A stretch of 64,000 nt of DNA from Lepeophtheirus salmonis. Its lineage: Eukaryota; Arthropoda; Copepoda; Siphonostomatoida; Caligidae. The notes below the pieces were generated by a model that searched no databases, was not told the DNA's origin, and saw nothing but the letters and a program-made list of their open reading frames with translations. The stretch spans positions 14,057,940 to 14,121,939 of the forward strand of contig NC_052131.2 of assembly GCF_016086655.4 (NCBI RefSeq), written 5' to 3'. The position numbers and the translations under genes are program-made. Of this stretch, positions 1 to 13,951 are shown piece by piece (position 1 is the first letter of the stretch; every line of letters starts with the position of its first letter).

Positions 1-1465
1 GATCACTTAGCAATATTTAGAGCTAAATATGCTATGATACATACGTAAATATATATACAACTTGCATTCAAGAAGAGTGACATAAAATATTTTTAATTGC
101 TTGTAGCATATAAGACTTTTAATATCCTTGCTGCATCATTTTAAAAAACAATCAAAGCTTGCTTAAGGAATGTTCTTTAGATAAAGTAATGGAAAGTGCC
201 CAATAAATAGATAAAACATAAAATAAAGCTGCAATGTTTGTATTAAATTTGATTTCAAATCCATCAAAAAAAAAATTAATAATAATAATAATGTACGTAT
301 CTATATCATGGCGTAATTCCAGTAGAATGCTAATTTAATTGTTTTAAATTTTTCTATTATTCTTGCTCTTTATTAGAGTTCTGAACGTTGGTGGATTGAA
401 CTCCAATTCACTTTGGACAACCTGTAAACAATTATCTAGTATTAAATGAATAACATATGGGAAAAATTAAGGGGTCAAAATTATTACTTAAAATACTTTT
501 GTACTCTCTCCATTGATTTGATTTAATTATATAATATCTACGTTTTTACATCAGTTTTATTCATCGTATTCAATTTGGGGAATATTTTAATGTTGAAAAA
601 TGTATTTAAACGATAACAGTCTCAAATTGCTATAATCTCAAATACTTCTGAAACTTGACGATCCCGAGAAAAACTGACATCAGTTTTGCATTTTTGGCTC
701 AAAGATTAATTATATTCTAGGCTTAATTTCATTGGTGGAAATTTGTTTTTAATGCTCGTCTAAAGATAAAATAATTCAAAACTTCTGTTGATCATTTTTT
801 CTCCCTCGTTTATGGGAATGACTATTTACGACTATTTTGGTTTCCTTATTGGTTGTAAGTTGATCAGTATTATGATAGGAACAGCAAAAAAAATAAAGGA
901 ATACATTCTTTAAGTATAAGCAGGTTCTATCTGGTATTTTTAATATTGTTTTATACGAACCACTATTCTGTTTTTATTTACAGGTTTACAAAGTCATGGT
1001 ATCAAAAGAGCCTGTGAAATTTGTTTCCTTTAATATAGGTAGTTACTAGAGTAGGATATTTATTGGCACTGACCTTGAAAGCACCCTAAGAGTTAGTATC
1101 CATTATATCTATGCCCTTGTCATATGTGATGAGTCAACTAGAAATGACGTTTGAAGTACTCTTTCTCAAAAAAGTGAAGGATGGATTTGTATTCTTCAAC
1201 TAATTATCTTTCATTTAAAAAAAAAAACTATTTTGATTAGCCCAGTTATTCTTAATTAAAGATTGCAAAAATTTACAGTCACAATAAAATTAAATAAACG
1301 TATGGTGTCCCTGATTTAATTTTCTTTCGATATATTTGATGTGTCAACATACAAGTAATATTGAGCAAAAATCACGATAAGGAAAAATTCCAAAATTATT
1401 TTTTTACTTTATTTTACGATAATTTTTGATAATGTAACTATTATTTAGAGGAATAAGAAGAAGTT
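1..1465. other. AT-rich noncoding DNA
   Basis: No coding-like segment, RNA gene or recognisable repeat was seen on either strand. The stretch is dominated by A and T runs, with frequent stops in all frames. It could be intergenic or intronic; nothing in it decides between the two. Confidence 0.6.
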
Positions 1466-2215
1466 ACAAGAACCCACATTTCGAGCAAATCTTTGGAAAT
1501 TGTCTCCATTTCCAAGGACGGATCTCTATGAAATGTAACTTTTTGGTTAAAAAACCAATTAGAGTATGGACCTATCTCTCCACAAAATTCTTGAGGACCT
1601 AATTTATAATTGGCAATTGCATCCCATTTTGCAAAAATTACGAATTATCTCTAGCTCTTCCTTTTCCACACAACGAAGTGCCACGTTATGATGAAAAGGT
1701 CGAATATTGAAATATGAGGCGGAATAAATGTTGTTGGACATAATTTATAATGTTTGGAAACATAATAAAATGATGTCTAATTTAATTATAATATATAAAT
1801 TATAATAGTGTATAATATAGAGATAATGATAATATTGCTCCTCTGCGAGTAAAACTAGTTCGGATCAACTAATTTTATTTTTATGTAACTCTGTTTCAAT
1901 AAATATTAACAAATATCTGAGGGTAATATGCCCAATTATATTCAAAAGGTCATAACAAGGCCAATTAGAGTCACATTAATTAATGGAAGTCTCTAAATTG
2001 TAGCTAATATTTTTCAGTATCCCATCCTTCAAATTTGAAGATAAATCCCATAGCGGAACAAATATGCCTACAAACTATTTGGCTGTTAATATTTATTAAG
2101 TATCTAAATAAAAGGGGATAATTTCAATAACTTGAATTTTACTAAAGCATCATTTCTAGTTGACTCACCACATATGTACATTGTACTTACAATATATGTA
2201 TAAAATTCATACTCC
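1466..2215 (+). repeat. Dispersed ~750-bp repeat, copy 1
   Basis: This segment aligns along its whole length, in the same orientation, with 44756-45480. Shared blocks recur in the same order: a tract beginning TTTCGAG, GCATCCCATTTT, a block around CAACGAAGTG followed by GATGAAAAGGT, CCAATTATATTCAAAA, GGCCAATTAGAGTCA, TTAATTAATGGAAGT and a terminal block around CTCACCACA. Between these the copies differ by substitutions and short gaps. No open frame is shared, so this is a noncoding repeat or an old segmental duplication, not a visible gene. No terminal inverted repeats or A-tail were found that would assign it to a transposon class. Confidence 0.75.
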
Positions 2216-2689
2216 TTTTTTATGTTTATCTCAAGGCGTCTACCCGAAATTATGATGATGATTACATGATTTATCAATGAAGTTATTTATTTTCTTCTTT
2301 GCTCAATTGTGAAAGTTATTTGTAACAACTTTTTTTTTCATTTTGAATTTATTGACTTAGAAAGTCGATGAATCATAATAATTTTTATAGATTTAATAAA
2401 TATAATAATGATAGTAGTAAGTAAAGAGGTGGAAAAGTCCATCATTTGTTACTTGATGGATTCTATTCAAAAATTACTTTGAAAATAATAGTAGAAAGGT
2501 AAAAATGGTTAATTCTTTATTAGAGAAAAAACTCGGGATACATCTCGGGTCTTTAAAAAGTCTTGGAATGTTATGAAAAGGAAAATTTAAGAGGTTCCAT
2601 AGGGTTCTTTTTTTTTAAAACATCCGGTTCAAACATTTTTGACGTAATATTTTTTTGAAGTGCGGTCAACTATTTAGTGAAGACTTAAT

Positions 2690-3290
2690 ACGGTTTAGTG
2701 GAAAATTGAAGCAACAGAAAGGAGGTTGTCACTCTATTCCACACACGGTCAAACCGACACCACCATCATGAACAGACGGTCTGGATGATGAGGAAACTAA
2801 TTAAAGCTGAAGATAACATTAAGGACGAACCTTTAAAGTGGTCAACCAACCAAACTAACTTTAGAAACTGACTGAGAGTACTTAGAAATAATTTTAAAAA
2901 TGAAAATGACTGTGCGTAGAAAAAAAAAATACTTGTGTCCAACATTGTAAGTGCATTCTGAATAACTTTGAACATTATGCAAAGAGTGTCACTTTTTTCA
3001 GTGATGGAAAAACCTTCACTGTTGATCCTGTTATTAACAGGTAAAAGGATAAATAAGAAACCCTTGATAAATTCCTAGAAAACAGGACAACCAGAAATTA
3101 ATCTTTTTCTCCAGACCGTCTCTTTGTTAACTGGAAGCATATTCATGATGTTTGTTGTAGCCAGAGTGGACAAGAACACAATCTCCTTTTTTGTGACTTC
3201 CCTTTTCCACTTAAGAGTATTTGTCCGAACTAAACAGCTGACCTCTCTTTAACATTAACGCGTTGGAAAAGGTCGCTCCGTATGGTAAGA
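2690..3290 (+). pseudogene. Tc1/mariner-type transposase remnant
   Basis: Conceptual translation across frameshifts gives fragments of a Tc1/mariner-superfamily transposase. Around 2700-2760 there is a piece resembling the linker after the helix-turn-helix (RRLKRGGCHSIPHTV). At 2994-3041 one frame reads FFSDGKTFTVDPVINR, matching the first catalytic motif, where the family usually has S-D-E; here the aspartate (3003-3005) is kept and the glutamate is replaced by glycine. After 3041 the frame breaks repeatedly. An intact transposase would be about 340 residues. No convincing terminal inverted repeats were identified, so the outer limits are approximate. It is an inactive fossil. Confidence 0.7.
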
Positions 3291-6200
3291 GCAAAAAAAA
3301 AAAAAAATACCTACTAATCCTCTGAAATTTACAGTTTAATAAGATTATATTACTTTTAATCAACTAGTATAAGTAGATTGTACAAGCTACAATCTGTTGG
3401 TCTCATAACGTCAATTATAATCCCAGTCACTTAAATAACAAACTATTGATTGATGTCATCCTTTCATCCTGATCTATTAAAATTTCTAAGTTACTATGTA
3501 TTTGCAAGTAATTGGTCCATAGACTTTTTATATTTTTAATGTGCAACTTTTTACAAGTTAAAACTCAAAATGAAACAAATATTCCATTTGATTATTAAAG
3601 TTATAACTTGTACTGAGCATATCGTAAATATACCCTATACAGGGTAATCCGGATAAAGTAACTCCTTTATTCCAAGGAAAAAGGTTGCACTTACTTGGAT
3701 TTTGCTTTCATTCGAAGTGAAGAAAGTTATAACAAACAGAATCCATGTAAGTACATAAGTAATCTATACAATTAAAAAAGATAATTTGCAAATCATAACA
3801 ATGTATCTTAAAATTCAAAACATTGATTTTTGAGGAACTCAAAACTACCAAAAACGTTTATTTAAATAATTAATTAAACATAAGCAGACAATAATGAAAT
3901 GATGATGCCTAATGACCAGAAGAAACAAATAAGAAAATCCGCTGGGAATACAAACAAAATTGTTATCCCTATTATTTTATATTAAGCATTCGTCTTAAAG
4001 TTGCAATTATCCATATTTTTTAGAAGTATGCTGCTTTTTTGTGAAGTAATATATGGAGTAAATAATTTATCGAATCATTGAAAATTTTGAATACATGACT
4101 GAAGGACACAGATGTTCCATATAAATATTACAAAACCTCGTTCAATATCACTATGTAGGTACTAGCAAATACATACATTGTTTCAACCCTTGTGAAACTC
4201 TATCTTTAGTTTTTTTTCTAATTTATATAAAAGAAGAGATTAATATATGTATAATGAAATTAAATTATTATTAAAATGTTCAATATATATTTATACAAAG
4301 ATTTATTGACTTAATTTTGAACCATATGCTGAGCTAAAAAAACGGAGAAAAAATAATATCTAAGGAAATATTAAAATCAATATTAATATTTCTTAAGTAC
4401 ATGGTACATTCAAAAGTGTTCTTTCGTACGCACATAATATAACTGGTTATTTATAGATGTATGTATGTTCGTACAAGCTCCATTTTTACATTCATATATA
4501 TGGAGTAGAGCCCATTTAAATATATGTAGAATAGTTTTATTTAAGTTATAAAGTATCTTAAGGCACTAGGTAAAAAGACGTTTAAAAGGCTTCTAATTAA
4601 TGGAAAACGATATTTTTTTTTAAAATACAATAAAAACTAGAAATTAAAAGACAAATTTGGCAATGGAGATATTTTTTTATTTTCTACCTTCATTGGTTGT
4701 TTTAGTAATTAGGAAATGAAGTTAATTTACTGGATCAACTTGCAAAAAAGTCAATTATACAAAAAATAAAAAGTTAAGTTCTTAAAAACCAAGGGATCAT
4801 CATAATATGAGATAGTTTTTCAGGTGAAATTCATTTTGAGCAAGGATTTGAAGAATTTGATATGACACCTATGTACTATACGTATACAAGAGTGCCAATA
4901 TATATGAAGTTTACCTCTTCAATTTGTTCATTTTGATGTAAACATCAGTGTGTATCAATCCCCCTGCCGCCCCTCCCAAAAAAAAAAAAAAAAAATCAAA
5001 CAACATAGGTCGGAATATTATTAGATCCTGTTCTTTATTTAAACTTTACAAGTATTTATTTAACTCTAAAATGCGTCATTAACCTACATACAGGTAATGT
5101 ATGTGTGTACATTTTTTTGAAAAATAGTTTTGACGTCAAATAAGATGTTTTTCACCTCTTAAATTAGGTTTAAGATTAAAAAAATAAACTATGTTCTTCC
5201 TTCCTTTGTCAGATTTTTTAATAAATGTATCGTTATTATACTTTGTAAAGGATCTAATTTTCTTGTTCACTGAAAAAAAACAAAAAAAAAACTAAATTAT
5301 GTCTTTCCCATAGACTTTGACACATGTTTTCTTGGATAATCCCTGTAATGAATCTTTAATTACTTTTTTTCTTCATATACCTATTATAGGGGAGACAGGG
5401 AATAGTTTCAACACTTTCATCTTTTAGCTTCATTGAACCTAAAACTAAAACCTATACCCTAAAACTTATCACAGAAATTATTAAATCTATTAAAAGTTTA
5501 TGTTATTTTGTAGTCTTTTCAAAATTTCTATTTCAATGCAACCAGAAAAATGTTTCAGCTGTCCCTGAAGTCAGGGACTGTTGCAACAGTTAAATAATCG
5601 AATTTGAGTTAGAACTAACAAACATACTCGCTGTGAATTATGAATGTCTAAAATAATAATAAGAGAAAAATTTAGCTATTCTTGAAATTGATATCCCTCA
5701 TATTTAAAATTATAATTTTAACGAGTGAACTTTGAATTTTGATAAAATTATAGTAACTGATAACAAAAGAGCACTCTTCTTTTATAAGCTTAATCATAAG
5801 AATGAAAACTGAAAGCATTGTATTATAAGTATTGTTTCTCTCGAAAATTATTTTTAGGTCTAAAAATCAGTGTATTTGCAATATTTAGAAGTAATACCGA
5901 CACTATTTACATTGTTTGAATATCACAAGAACAAAATATAGAGAACTTAGTAGAGTTTGGCCTTCTCATTCTAACTACCTCCTAAATATTTCTTTTAACT
6001 CCATGGTCTTTTTTTTTTTTTTTTTTTTTTTACTTTTTAAGCGCTTGTTGTTGAAAACGTATTTAAAAAAAAAATATTATTCACACTATTACATCATCAA
6101 ATAATATCACTAAAATAACTGACTTGAATATATATTTCCGACCAAATTATCAAAATAAATTTCTTTAAGTTCTATTTAATTATTGTTTTATTGCGATTGC

Positions 6201-9200
6201 AGATTTATTAAAAGGTAATTGATTCCTAATTAGAAAAAATAATGCATTTAATATTATATTTGTGATGAAAGAATACAAAGAATCAGACATCATGTAGGGT
6301 AATATTTTTTGCTAATTTATTTTATACAATTTTGTATGTTGAATCGGATGATCACACTTTCATAAACATAAATCTCAGAGTTGCCAAGATATTGAGGAAT
6401 AAACTTGTTCCGGATTTAAAATCCTGATTATGTATAATTGATGATAACCGGAACTGCGATTTTATCTCAGTACTAAAATACATACTGTGTTCATTTGAGT
6501 CTTTCAGTCCAAGGTATTCGATGAATCATATTTTTAAGTCCATAACTATCAGGATAAACCTTTTATAGGGAGTTAGCTCAGATTCATCAACCTGGCATCC
6601 TTATTTCAATCCAAATGAATTCTGGAAGAATAAACTTGTATGATTTGAAACTATCCAATTTTGTATAAGTACTTAAAAGTTATTGATTTATATTCACAGG
6701 GAATCCTCAGAAAGGATTCTCCACTTCTCCAATCCAAATAATGTACTAAAGGCAGTTGAATGAGTAATCAAATCCCTTTAGGTAGTACAAGAGTAGTTGA
6801 CCATTTTGCATAGAAACTCTTTTAATGTAGAAAACCGAATTCAGATTCGGTATTCAACCATTAAAAAAAAAAAAAAAACCCTACTTTTACACATGTAAAA
6901 GTTCAATTATCTCTCACTTTCTTTTTCTCCCTCATCCTATTGCTGCTAATAAACGAATTTTTCTTATAAGGTCAGTTAAAAAGAGCTTATTTTTGCAATA
7001 TTGTAATAGTCGTATCTCAAATCGACAATAATATAAAGCGTTTTGCAAGGTTTTATACAAAAAAGCTCAGACTTTTAGGTATCCTATGATATATTTTTGC
7101 TCATTCTGGCTTTATTCTTTTTAAAGCTATTCACTTCTGAAAAAAAAGTAACCAACTGTAATTTTAAACAAAGATAATATGAGTTACAAACATGATAAAA
7201 ACATTATATAAATGGGTTTCAAAATTGGGATTGGAAATATATTACAATCACTATTTTCAAAAATAAACATTTAAAAAAAGCTTTACATCATAAAAATTAG
7301 TGTAAAATATCAAAAATGTATGATCTTTTTCAGAAAACCACTAGAGGAATACAGCAAAATTAAGGCAAAATCGATATAGTTGAGTAAATTTTATTCTAGT
7401 GGAACGAAAAAGTATTTTATTGTTGGATAGTACAAAAGGTTTATTCATTATTATAATATAATATTGTAATGATAACTTTGTGACTGTAGCTTTTTTTGAT
7501 GTTTGAGAAAAGGGGTCTGTTGAAACTCTTTCTTGTTGAAATTGTCTTTTGAGTTCGCTATATCTAAGAAAATGAACTTCATACTACTTACATAAATTTG
7601 TATTACAGGTAGAATATTTGTAATCTAGACTCACATTCCTGCTTCATATATTACTCCAAATATATATATATTTATATCCAGTGGACATAACTAGCTCTGT
7701 AAATAATGGATATACTAGAAAATCATCAAAATTTATATGGTTGAATGAAACCAGATGCGATGAGTACATATGACTTTTTAATCTCTCCATTAAATCCGAA
7801 TGCTTTTATGCAGCTAGAAATTATATTTATTATAGAATAAAAGTTATTTTTGAACGGGTTGCCCATTTTTTTTAGTTACTCACATAAAGGGTCTTTAATC
7901 TCCATTTTTTAATTCGAGATTTAATCAATTTAATAAAGGGGAAATTACAATTTTGTTGAGACTATTGAAAAATATATTTTTAACACCTTATCAAGTTATT
8001 TTTCAATGATTTTGTCTTAAAACTGTCTCTATTCTCTACATAATATTATGTATTTTTTATTCATGAAAATAAATATAAAATCACTGAAACTATTTTATAC
8101 TTATTTTCTTCCTATTTTTCATTTGAAAGCTCAATGCAAAGATATATAATTTGAGAGGTGCAATCATTTATAAATAATATTAGAAAAATATTATTTTTTC
8201 ATCATTTTTCCTAATGATGGGAAATACAATTTATTTTATTTGCAGAATTCCCTTTGTAAATTCAATTACAAAAGTGGATTATTGGAAATTGTGCATTTAG
8301 TTATAGAGTGATTCATTAAACCCTCAGTGCTTTGGGGAGTAAAAGTCTTACTTTGGGCTAAAATTGATCACGTGGTTGTTGTGTCGACATTAGATTATAG
8401 CTTAAGTCACGGAACTGAGGAGATTGCCGTAACTACCAATTAAGCTATTTGTTAGTTTTGTCGTTTTTTGTATTTGACTTTTTGGAGGAGAGGTTGATGG
8501 ATACAAATATATACATACATATAATGATGAAATTGTGATTTATAAATACATGATAAAGTTAGTTCAATTTTTGATACTTAAAGTCTAAGCAATATAAATA
8601 CATAAATATTCATTCATTCAAAAGAAGAACAAAAACGACTTTTGGTTTATTTATGAATATATAGTTTTCTAAGCCATATAATACTGTACACTATTAGATG
8701 ATAAAATATTTATCTACTTATGCCTTTAAATAAAATAAAACTCCTTTAAAAATTTTAAAAGTCTATAACAAATGATCAAATAAAAGTCTTTTGAATATTC
8801 ATTCACACACTCACAAATATATACATATATTTTATCTACTTTTAATAAATAAAGAGGGAAAAATATATCTCAAAGTTGATATTAGTGTACGTACATCAAA
8901 TGATGAGCGAAAATAAAATTAAAATTCTTATCAATTAAGAGAACTTCTTATTTGTTTGAGGTAGTTAAAGAAAAAAGTATTTATATAATCATTTAAGTAA
9001 ATATATCTTTTGTGTTTTCCTTAAAAAAAATATAAGGAAAAAGAAATGCTTCACTATCCAATTTAAGACAAGTGCTCGAATGAACTTTGTTTATCTTGCT
9101 CCTTCCCCTTCCCTTCTCCCTGGAGAATACCTTGATTAAGACTTTTTTAAGACGGATATATATCTTTATATGTAAATACAGTACACATATATCCTTTCTA

Positions 9201-10870
9201 AAAACTAATGGATTTTTACCAGCTTTGTGTGTATTTAACATGCATAGAATACCATAAGTATTCATGATACTTATGTCTACTCTGTACCATGTGTGTATGT
9301 ACATATATTGCCTTGTAGTAATTCATATATCCTTAGATAACTTTCATTCTCTTTCTTGGTCATATTATGATGGAGATTGACTGTAATTTGACTTGTGAAT
9401 AAGAAAAACAACTAATAAATATATGAATTTGAACTACATTTCATATGAAATTAGAAAAATGCTTTTTTTTTCTTTTATCATTTAGGTGTGTCAGTATTTA
9501 ACTACTTGTGCAATTTTTTACTTTTTTCACTTCGAAACTTGAGTAAAATACTTGTTTAAAGTAAATATTAGCAACCCATATCTTGTTGATAAAAAAACAG
9601 AATTGGAAAGCTTAATAAACTACAAATTGTTTGCTAAATATATATATATAACTCGAGTTTAAGTGTTAAAAGCATATCCCATTTCTTGGATATGTCAATG
9701 AAAATGCTTTACAAATGAATTAAAAACATATAACTATAAATCAGTTAACTTTGTAATTGTTTACTTATACTACATGCAATGTAATAAAACAAAACAGTCT
9801 AAGGGAAACATTGGAAGGGAGAACATTTCAAGGAAAAAATGTCAGAAACATGATAGGAGGGAAAAAAAAGAAAAAGTGTCTAAGTTGAAAAAATAGTGAG
9901 ATTATTTAAAAATTATATAATACCTATCAGCAATCTGGTACAACATAAAGGTAAACTTACAACTTCTTTTTGATTCACAAAACTTTTGGACCCATGTAGG
10001 TAGGACTTTCAATTCCATTATTCAGCAGTGAGCAGAAGGAGGGAGGTGAGAGAAGAATTGGAACTACGTGGAAAGATATTTCATTCATGGCTATTTGGAG
10101 ATATCTCTCCTACGGAGCAATCAGAGATATGGATTTGGATTCATCCTTCCCACTCCTTGTAATATTTTATTCACACACCTTCTGACATTCTCTTTAATGT
10201 CATGGTCTGTTCAAAGGAGCTCTACTCTGACTCTTGAACAACTGCCTCACTCTGTAGATATAATCTCCTTTAATGTAAGGATCATTCTAGTGCAAGTGTC
10301 TATTTATATCGAGATCTGTGGTCCTGACTTCTAACCTCTTGAATCATTGTCCCTATCTATGAACACTAAAACAAAATCATATTAAGATATTATTGCCTCT
10401 TTACATACATTCGTCATGATCTTCAACGTAATTATCGTATACTTCTATATGTAAGAACTTAGGAGCCCATTAAACGACAGAAATTCCCAGTGAGGAACAA
10501 GAAGAGTTCCCATCCTCTATCCACACCACCCTTCTTAAATTAAATTCTTAAAACTCAACTCTGCTTCATCTCCTACTCTAGACAAATATTTCATTAATTA
10601 AAATCCTTTAGTGTCGTTGATGTATATAGCGCAGAAATCACTCATCTCAATCATATTTAAATTTGGAGTTTGGGATATACAGTCTATTCGGATAATTATA
10701 TAAGCTGGACACGACACTTCAAGCTCAGGGTTGATCCCTTTATTACTACTGAGTCTCTATTGTCATGGAAAAACAAGTAGAAGATTATTCTTTACTCGTT
10801 AAGATGATGTGCTTCTAATGATATTTTGGTTTCAAATCATATTCTATTCTTCTATTAGTATTACATATAT
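3291..10870. other. Long AT-rich noncoding tract
   Basis: No gene was recognised in this stretch. It contains A- or T-homopolymers (3294-3307, 4978-4995, 6009-6031), dense TA-rich simple sequence and one short perfect inverted repeat (GTCCCTGA-AG-TCAGGGAC near 5564-5581). The segment near 4960-4980 is C-rich beside a long A run, a pattern also seen at the ends of the hAT-like short elements elsewhere in the window. Open frames of 60-100 codons occur but have AT-driven amino-acid composition (F, I, Y, K, L) and no family resemblance. Confidence 0.55.
6009..6031. repeat. Poly-T tract (23 T)
   Basis: An uninterrupted run of 23 T. A run of the same length occurs at 24950-24972. On the opposite strand these are A tails, but no SINE or LINE sequence was recognised next to either. 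Confidence 0.9.
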
Positions 10871-10874
10871 ATCT

Positions 10875-11280
10875 TTATTTGGAACTGCTAAATGATTATA
10901 TGTTTGAAGCAAATATTAGAGACCTTTTAAATTCTTTAGACTTTTATTGAATTATCTGGTTGTCATTGCAATTCCTAAACATATTGAGTCAGCAATCCTC
11001 TTCTAAACAACTAAATTGTCAGTCACCTTATTGGAATATTACTCTAGCAAAGAAATCAAATCTCCACAAAAATAAATAAATAAATTACAGATAATATAGT
11101 TATTTGGAACTGTTAAGTGATTATGTCTTTTAAAAAAAATATAAAATATCTCTTAAATTTTATTGGAATATTTGAATGACATTACAATTCCCAAACTTAT
11201 TGGGTGGGGAATTCTCTTCTAAGCAGTCAATTTGCAAGTAACAATATTGGAATATCACTCTCGTAACGATTTAGGATCGT
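10875..11280 (+). repeat. Tandem duplication, ~225-bp unit, two copies
   Basis: Two adjacent direct copies offset by about 225 bp. Both begin with TATTTGGAACTG (10876 and 11101). Both then carry in order an AATGATTATATG/AAGTGATTATGTC block, a TTTTATTG-AAT block, a GACATTACAATTCC-like block, TCTTCTAA-CA, and TTGGAATAT-ACTCT (ending near 11056 and 11266). They have diverged clearly, so the duplication is old. Neither copy has a coding frame shared with the other. Confidence 0.75.
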
Positions 11281-12610
11281 CATACAAATATGTAAATTAT
11301 TGAATGTTTTTAGTTTTAAATTAATCTCGAAGAGTATCAAAATTTTTTCTAATCTTTCTTTTTTCTTCTCAAACTATTTGTAAACAAAAAGTACTTCTTC
11401 TTAAGATTTAAATTATGGCTCTTTATTTATTTATTTTACCACTAATAGTTTGTATGATGAAATAAACTAATAACAATAAATATAATGGCTTAAATCTAAT
11501 TTATGAACCTTAAATGTGGTTATCAGCATTTTTTTTCCATTATTTTTCTTGCACTAATATTTACATAAAAGGCACTTAAAATTTTTCTGTTGTTAATTTA
11601 TGGTTTCTTGTATTTTCTTATGTATACCACATGTAATAGTTATCGTCTTCCCCCTTAAAAGTGTTTTAATTATTATTATTATTACTAAATATTGTTATGT
11701 ATGTAGGTCAGTTTACTTTAGGTATGTTACTCACTTTAAAGGTGCATTCAAAATTGTTATCATTAGATACTATTACTTTTTTACTAAACTTTAAAAGGAA
11801 ATCTTGGATATTAAACTCATTTTTTTCTTAAGAATTTGAGATACATTTTTTAGTAATCTGTATTCTAGTTAATTTTCTACCTTCATATTGAAAATTATTG
11901 TTTTTAACATATCGCCCATTACTACTAGTCAAGGCTATACAGACTAAAACCAAAGTAATTTTCTAATATTCTTTATTTATTTTTTACCACATCCTAAAGT
12001 TTTATTATAATATATATTATATATATCAACATAGTTGCATAGTTATAAAAGTATAATATAAAAATCTTCGTATATAAGTTTTAAAATTATAGAGACAATA
12101 AAATTGATACCCATTTCACAGGTTTATAATATCTAACTGAAATAGTAACATGGATATAAATTGTTACTAGACTTGCTTTTGTTAATTAACGTTAGTACTA
12201 AAGTATCTTTTAAATTACACCGAGAGTAGGAACGATAATTATGTTATAGACATTATTCTATGGGACGAAAATATTATTCACTCCAGAGACAAGTACGGAC
12301 AATAATGATCTCCTCAACTCAATTCAATCAGATTATGAATCCATCGGGTGAAAAAAAGAAGAAATGAAGATATTCAAAAAGTTTTAAAGTATATCATTTG
12401 ATTACTGAAATTCTGAACTTCAATTAACAAAATGTGCTTCTCAAAAAACGGTCTATATCATTGCCAATTTGAGATAAGGCCATGGCCTTATTTGAAGGAC
12501 AAAACTCATCTTTGAATTGATCTTATAAGAAAGCTCCATATATTTATACGCCATAGCTTAAAGAAAGAGAGAGAATAAAGTTGGAGAGGATTGCAAGTGG
12601 GAAATCAAAT
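11281..12610. other. AT-rich noncoding DNA
   Basis: No coding-like sequence, RNA gene or repeat relationship was recognised. There are short TA-rich simple tracts around 12010-12030. Confidence 0.55.
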
Positions 12611-12827
12611 CCCTCTTGAGAGAATGATCCCGAATTCGGGATCGGTGTTCGTTAATGTAGAAGAGTGCATTTATGGGGAAGAATCACTGGCAACAAAATC
12701 CCCACTGAACTGCCCCTGACCACTAGGATTTCATTTCACAAGGATTTGTAGCGGTGCCTCTCTTGAATGTATAATTTTTGGAATTCCCTTACTCACTACA
12801 GGTCCGCCACTAGTCATAAGGTTTTCC
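12611..12827 (+). repeat. Left arm of a ~217-bp inverted repeat
   Basis: The reverse complement of 13952-14168 matches this arm block by block: CTTGAGAG, GATCGGTGTTCGT, AATG-AGAAGAGTGCATTT, TGGGGA-GAATC, AAAATCCC, then GGAAT-CC-TACTCACTAC and a CATAAGGTTTTC-like end. Within it, 12626-12643 is a perfect 18-bp palindrome (GATCCCGAATTCGGGATC); the matching site in the other arm is imperfect. The sequence is GC-richer than its surroundings and may descend from a coding or promoter segment of a mobile element, but I do not recognise the family. Confidence 0.75.
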
Positions 12828-13951
12828 ATGGAACTTAAAATAAGAATACATGAGCGTTACAACTCAAACTAGGGAATGTGAAATGATGAATCATTTTTCT
12901 GAGATGAATGTTGGATTGCCATCCTTGTTGATGGATGGAGGTGTATTGATGAAATTGTAACTCAACATTTCTTTACATGATCAATGTGGAGGCATCTAAA
13001 TATCATAGGAGAAGGAACCCTTGATATGTGATACCAAATAAGACCTTTTACTTACAAAGATTAGAAAGTTGTAAAATCCACTTCGAATATCAACTTAATG
13101 GAGCCTTTTCACAGACATCATAGATTGCATCAATATTGAAGGAGATGCCATTTTGGGAACTCCAAGTTGAAAAAAAAAAAAAACACTTCATAAAACAGAC
13201 AAACTTCTAATAAATCTGTATTCACCCCCATAAATGGCTTTATGAATATAAAAGAACTGAACACTTTTATTGAATATTACTACTCTAGATGCCAACGATA
13301 AACACTGTTATTTAAATATAATAAGAGTACGTTCTAACAATCTTTATGAAATTCCTAAAATTGTACAAAAATTTTTTTTTGAACGATTAGAGACTAGAAA
13401 GGTAGGATATTAGATTAATATATATTATTCCTTCCATTATAAAAGTTAATTTTTATCTTCAACACAGAAATACAAATGTATAATGAACGATGTAATAACA
13501 TTTTTAATACATTCAAAAATACATAATAGAACAAGGAAATAGAGGGAGAGATTTTTGATAGACAGTAAGGTTCACGTCTGGATTATCAAAAGTCTTGTGG
13601 TGCTATCCGAAATGAGATTAAGAGATCATCATGAAGAAATTAGGCTATATATCTTTAGTTTCATTAAGACAATTACATACAAGTTATAATTTATAGAAAT
13701 TTAAAGCATATACTAAACACATTTCTAACTCAATGGCATGGAACATTCCACAATAACCACTTTCTTCATTGGATAAAAATATATGATATCTGAGACTCTG
13801 GTGATACATCAACATTAATAAAGTCTTTTAATTAAATCATAGAAATAATATTTCAAAAAGTAATTGACTTTTTTTTCCTGGACCTTGAGCATCCCTAATC
13901 TAGATTCCATATATTATGACTTGATTTAATTCATGCTTATTGTAAGCTCTA
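12828..13951. other. Spacer between inverted-repeat arms
   Basis: About 1.1 kb lies between the two arms. The first part (12828-13170) is slightly GC-richer than average, with short open stretches on the plus strand, but no protein family was recognised. The remainder is AT-rich. If the arms are terminal repeats of one element, this would be its interior; if they are two insertions of one repeat, it is ordinary host DNA. Confidence 0.45.

Noticed and set aside
5564..5581. Perfect 8-bp-arm inverted repeat GTCCCTGA-AG-TCAGGGAC, terminator-like
   Set aside because: No transcript or T run follows in a meaningful place and the host looks eukaryotic, so an intrinsic terminator makes no sense. Possibly part of a decayed repeat.
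6830..6865. Third copy of the 12.6-kb palindrome repeat (CCGAATTCAGATTCGG)
   Set aside because: Only about 20 bp resemble it and flanks do not align, so chance similarity is likely.
8993..9304. 103-codon minus-strand frame
   Set aside because: Dominated by I, Y, K and H typical of AT-rich noise; no motif or supporting context.
10030..10760. GC-richer tract with an 88-codon frame as a gene
   Set aside because: All six frames were inspected for motifs and none gave a recognisable or consistently protein-like translation.
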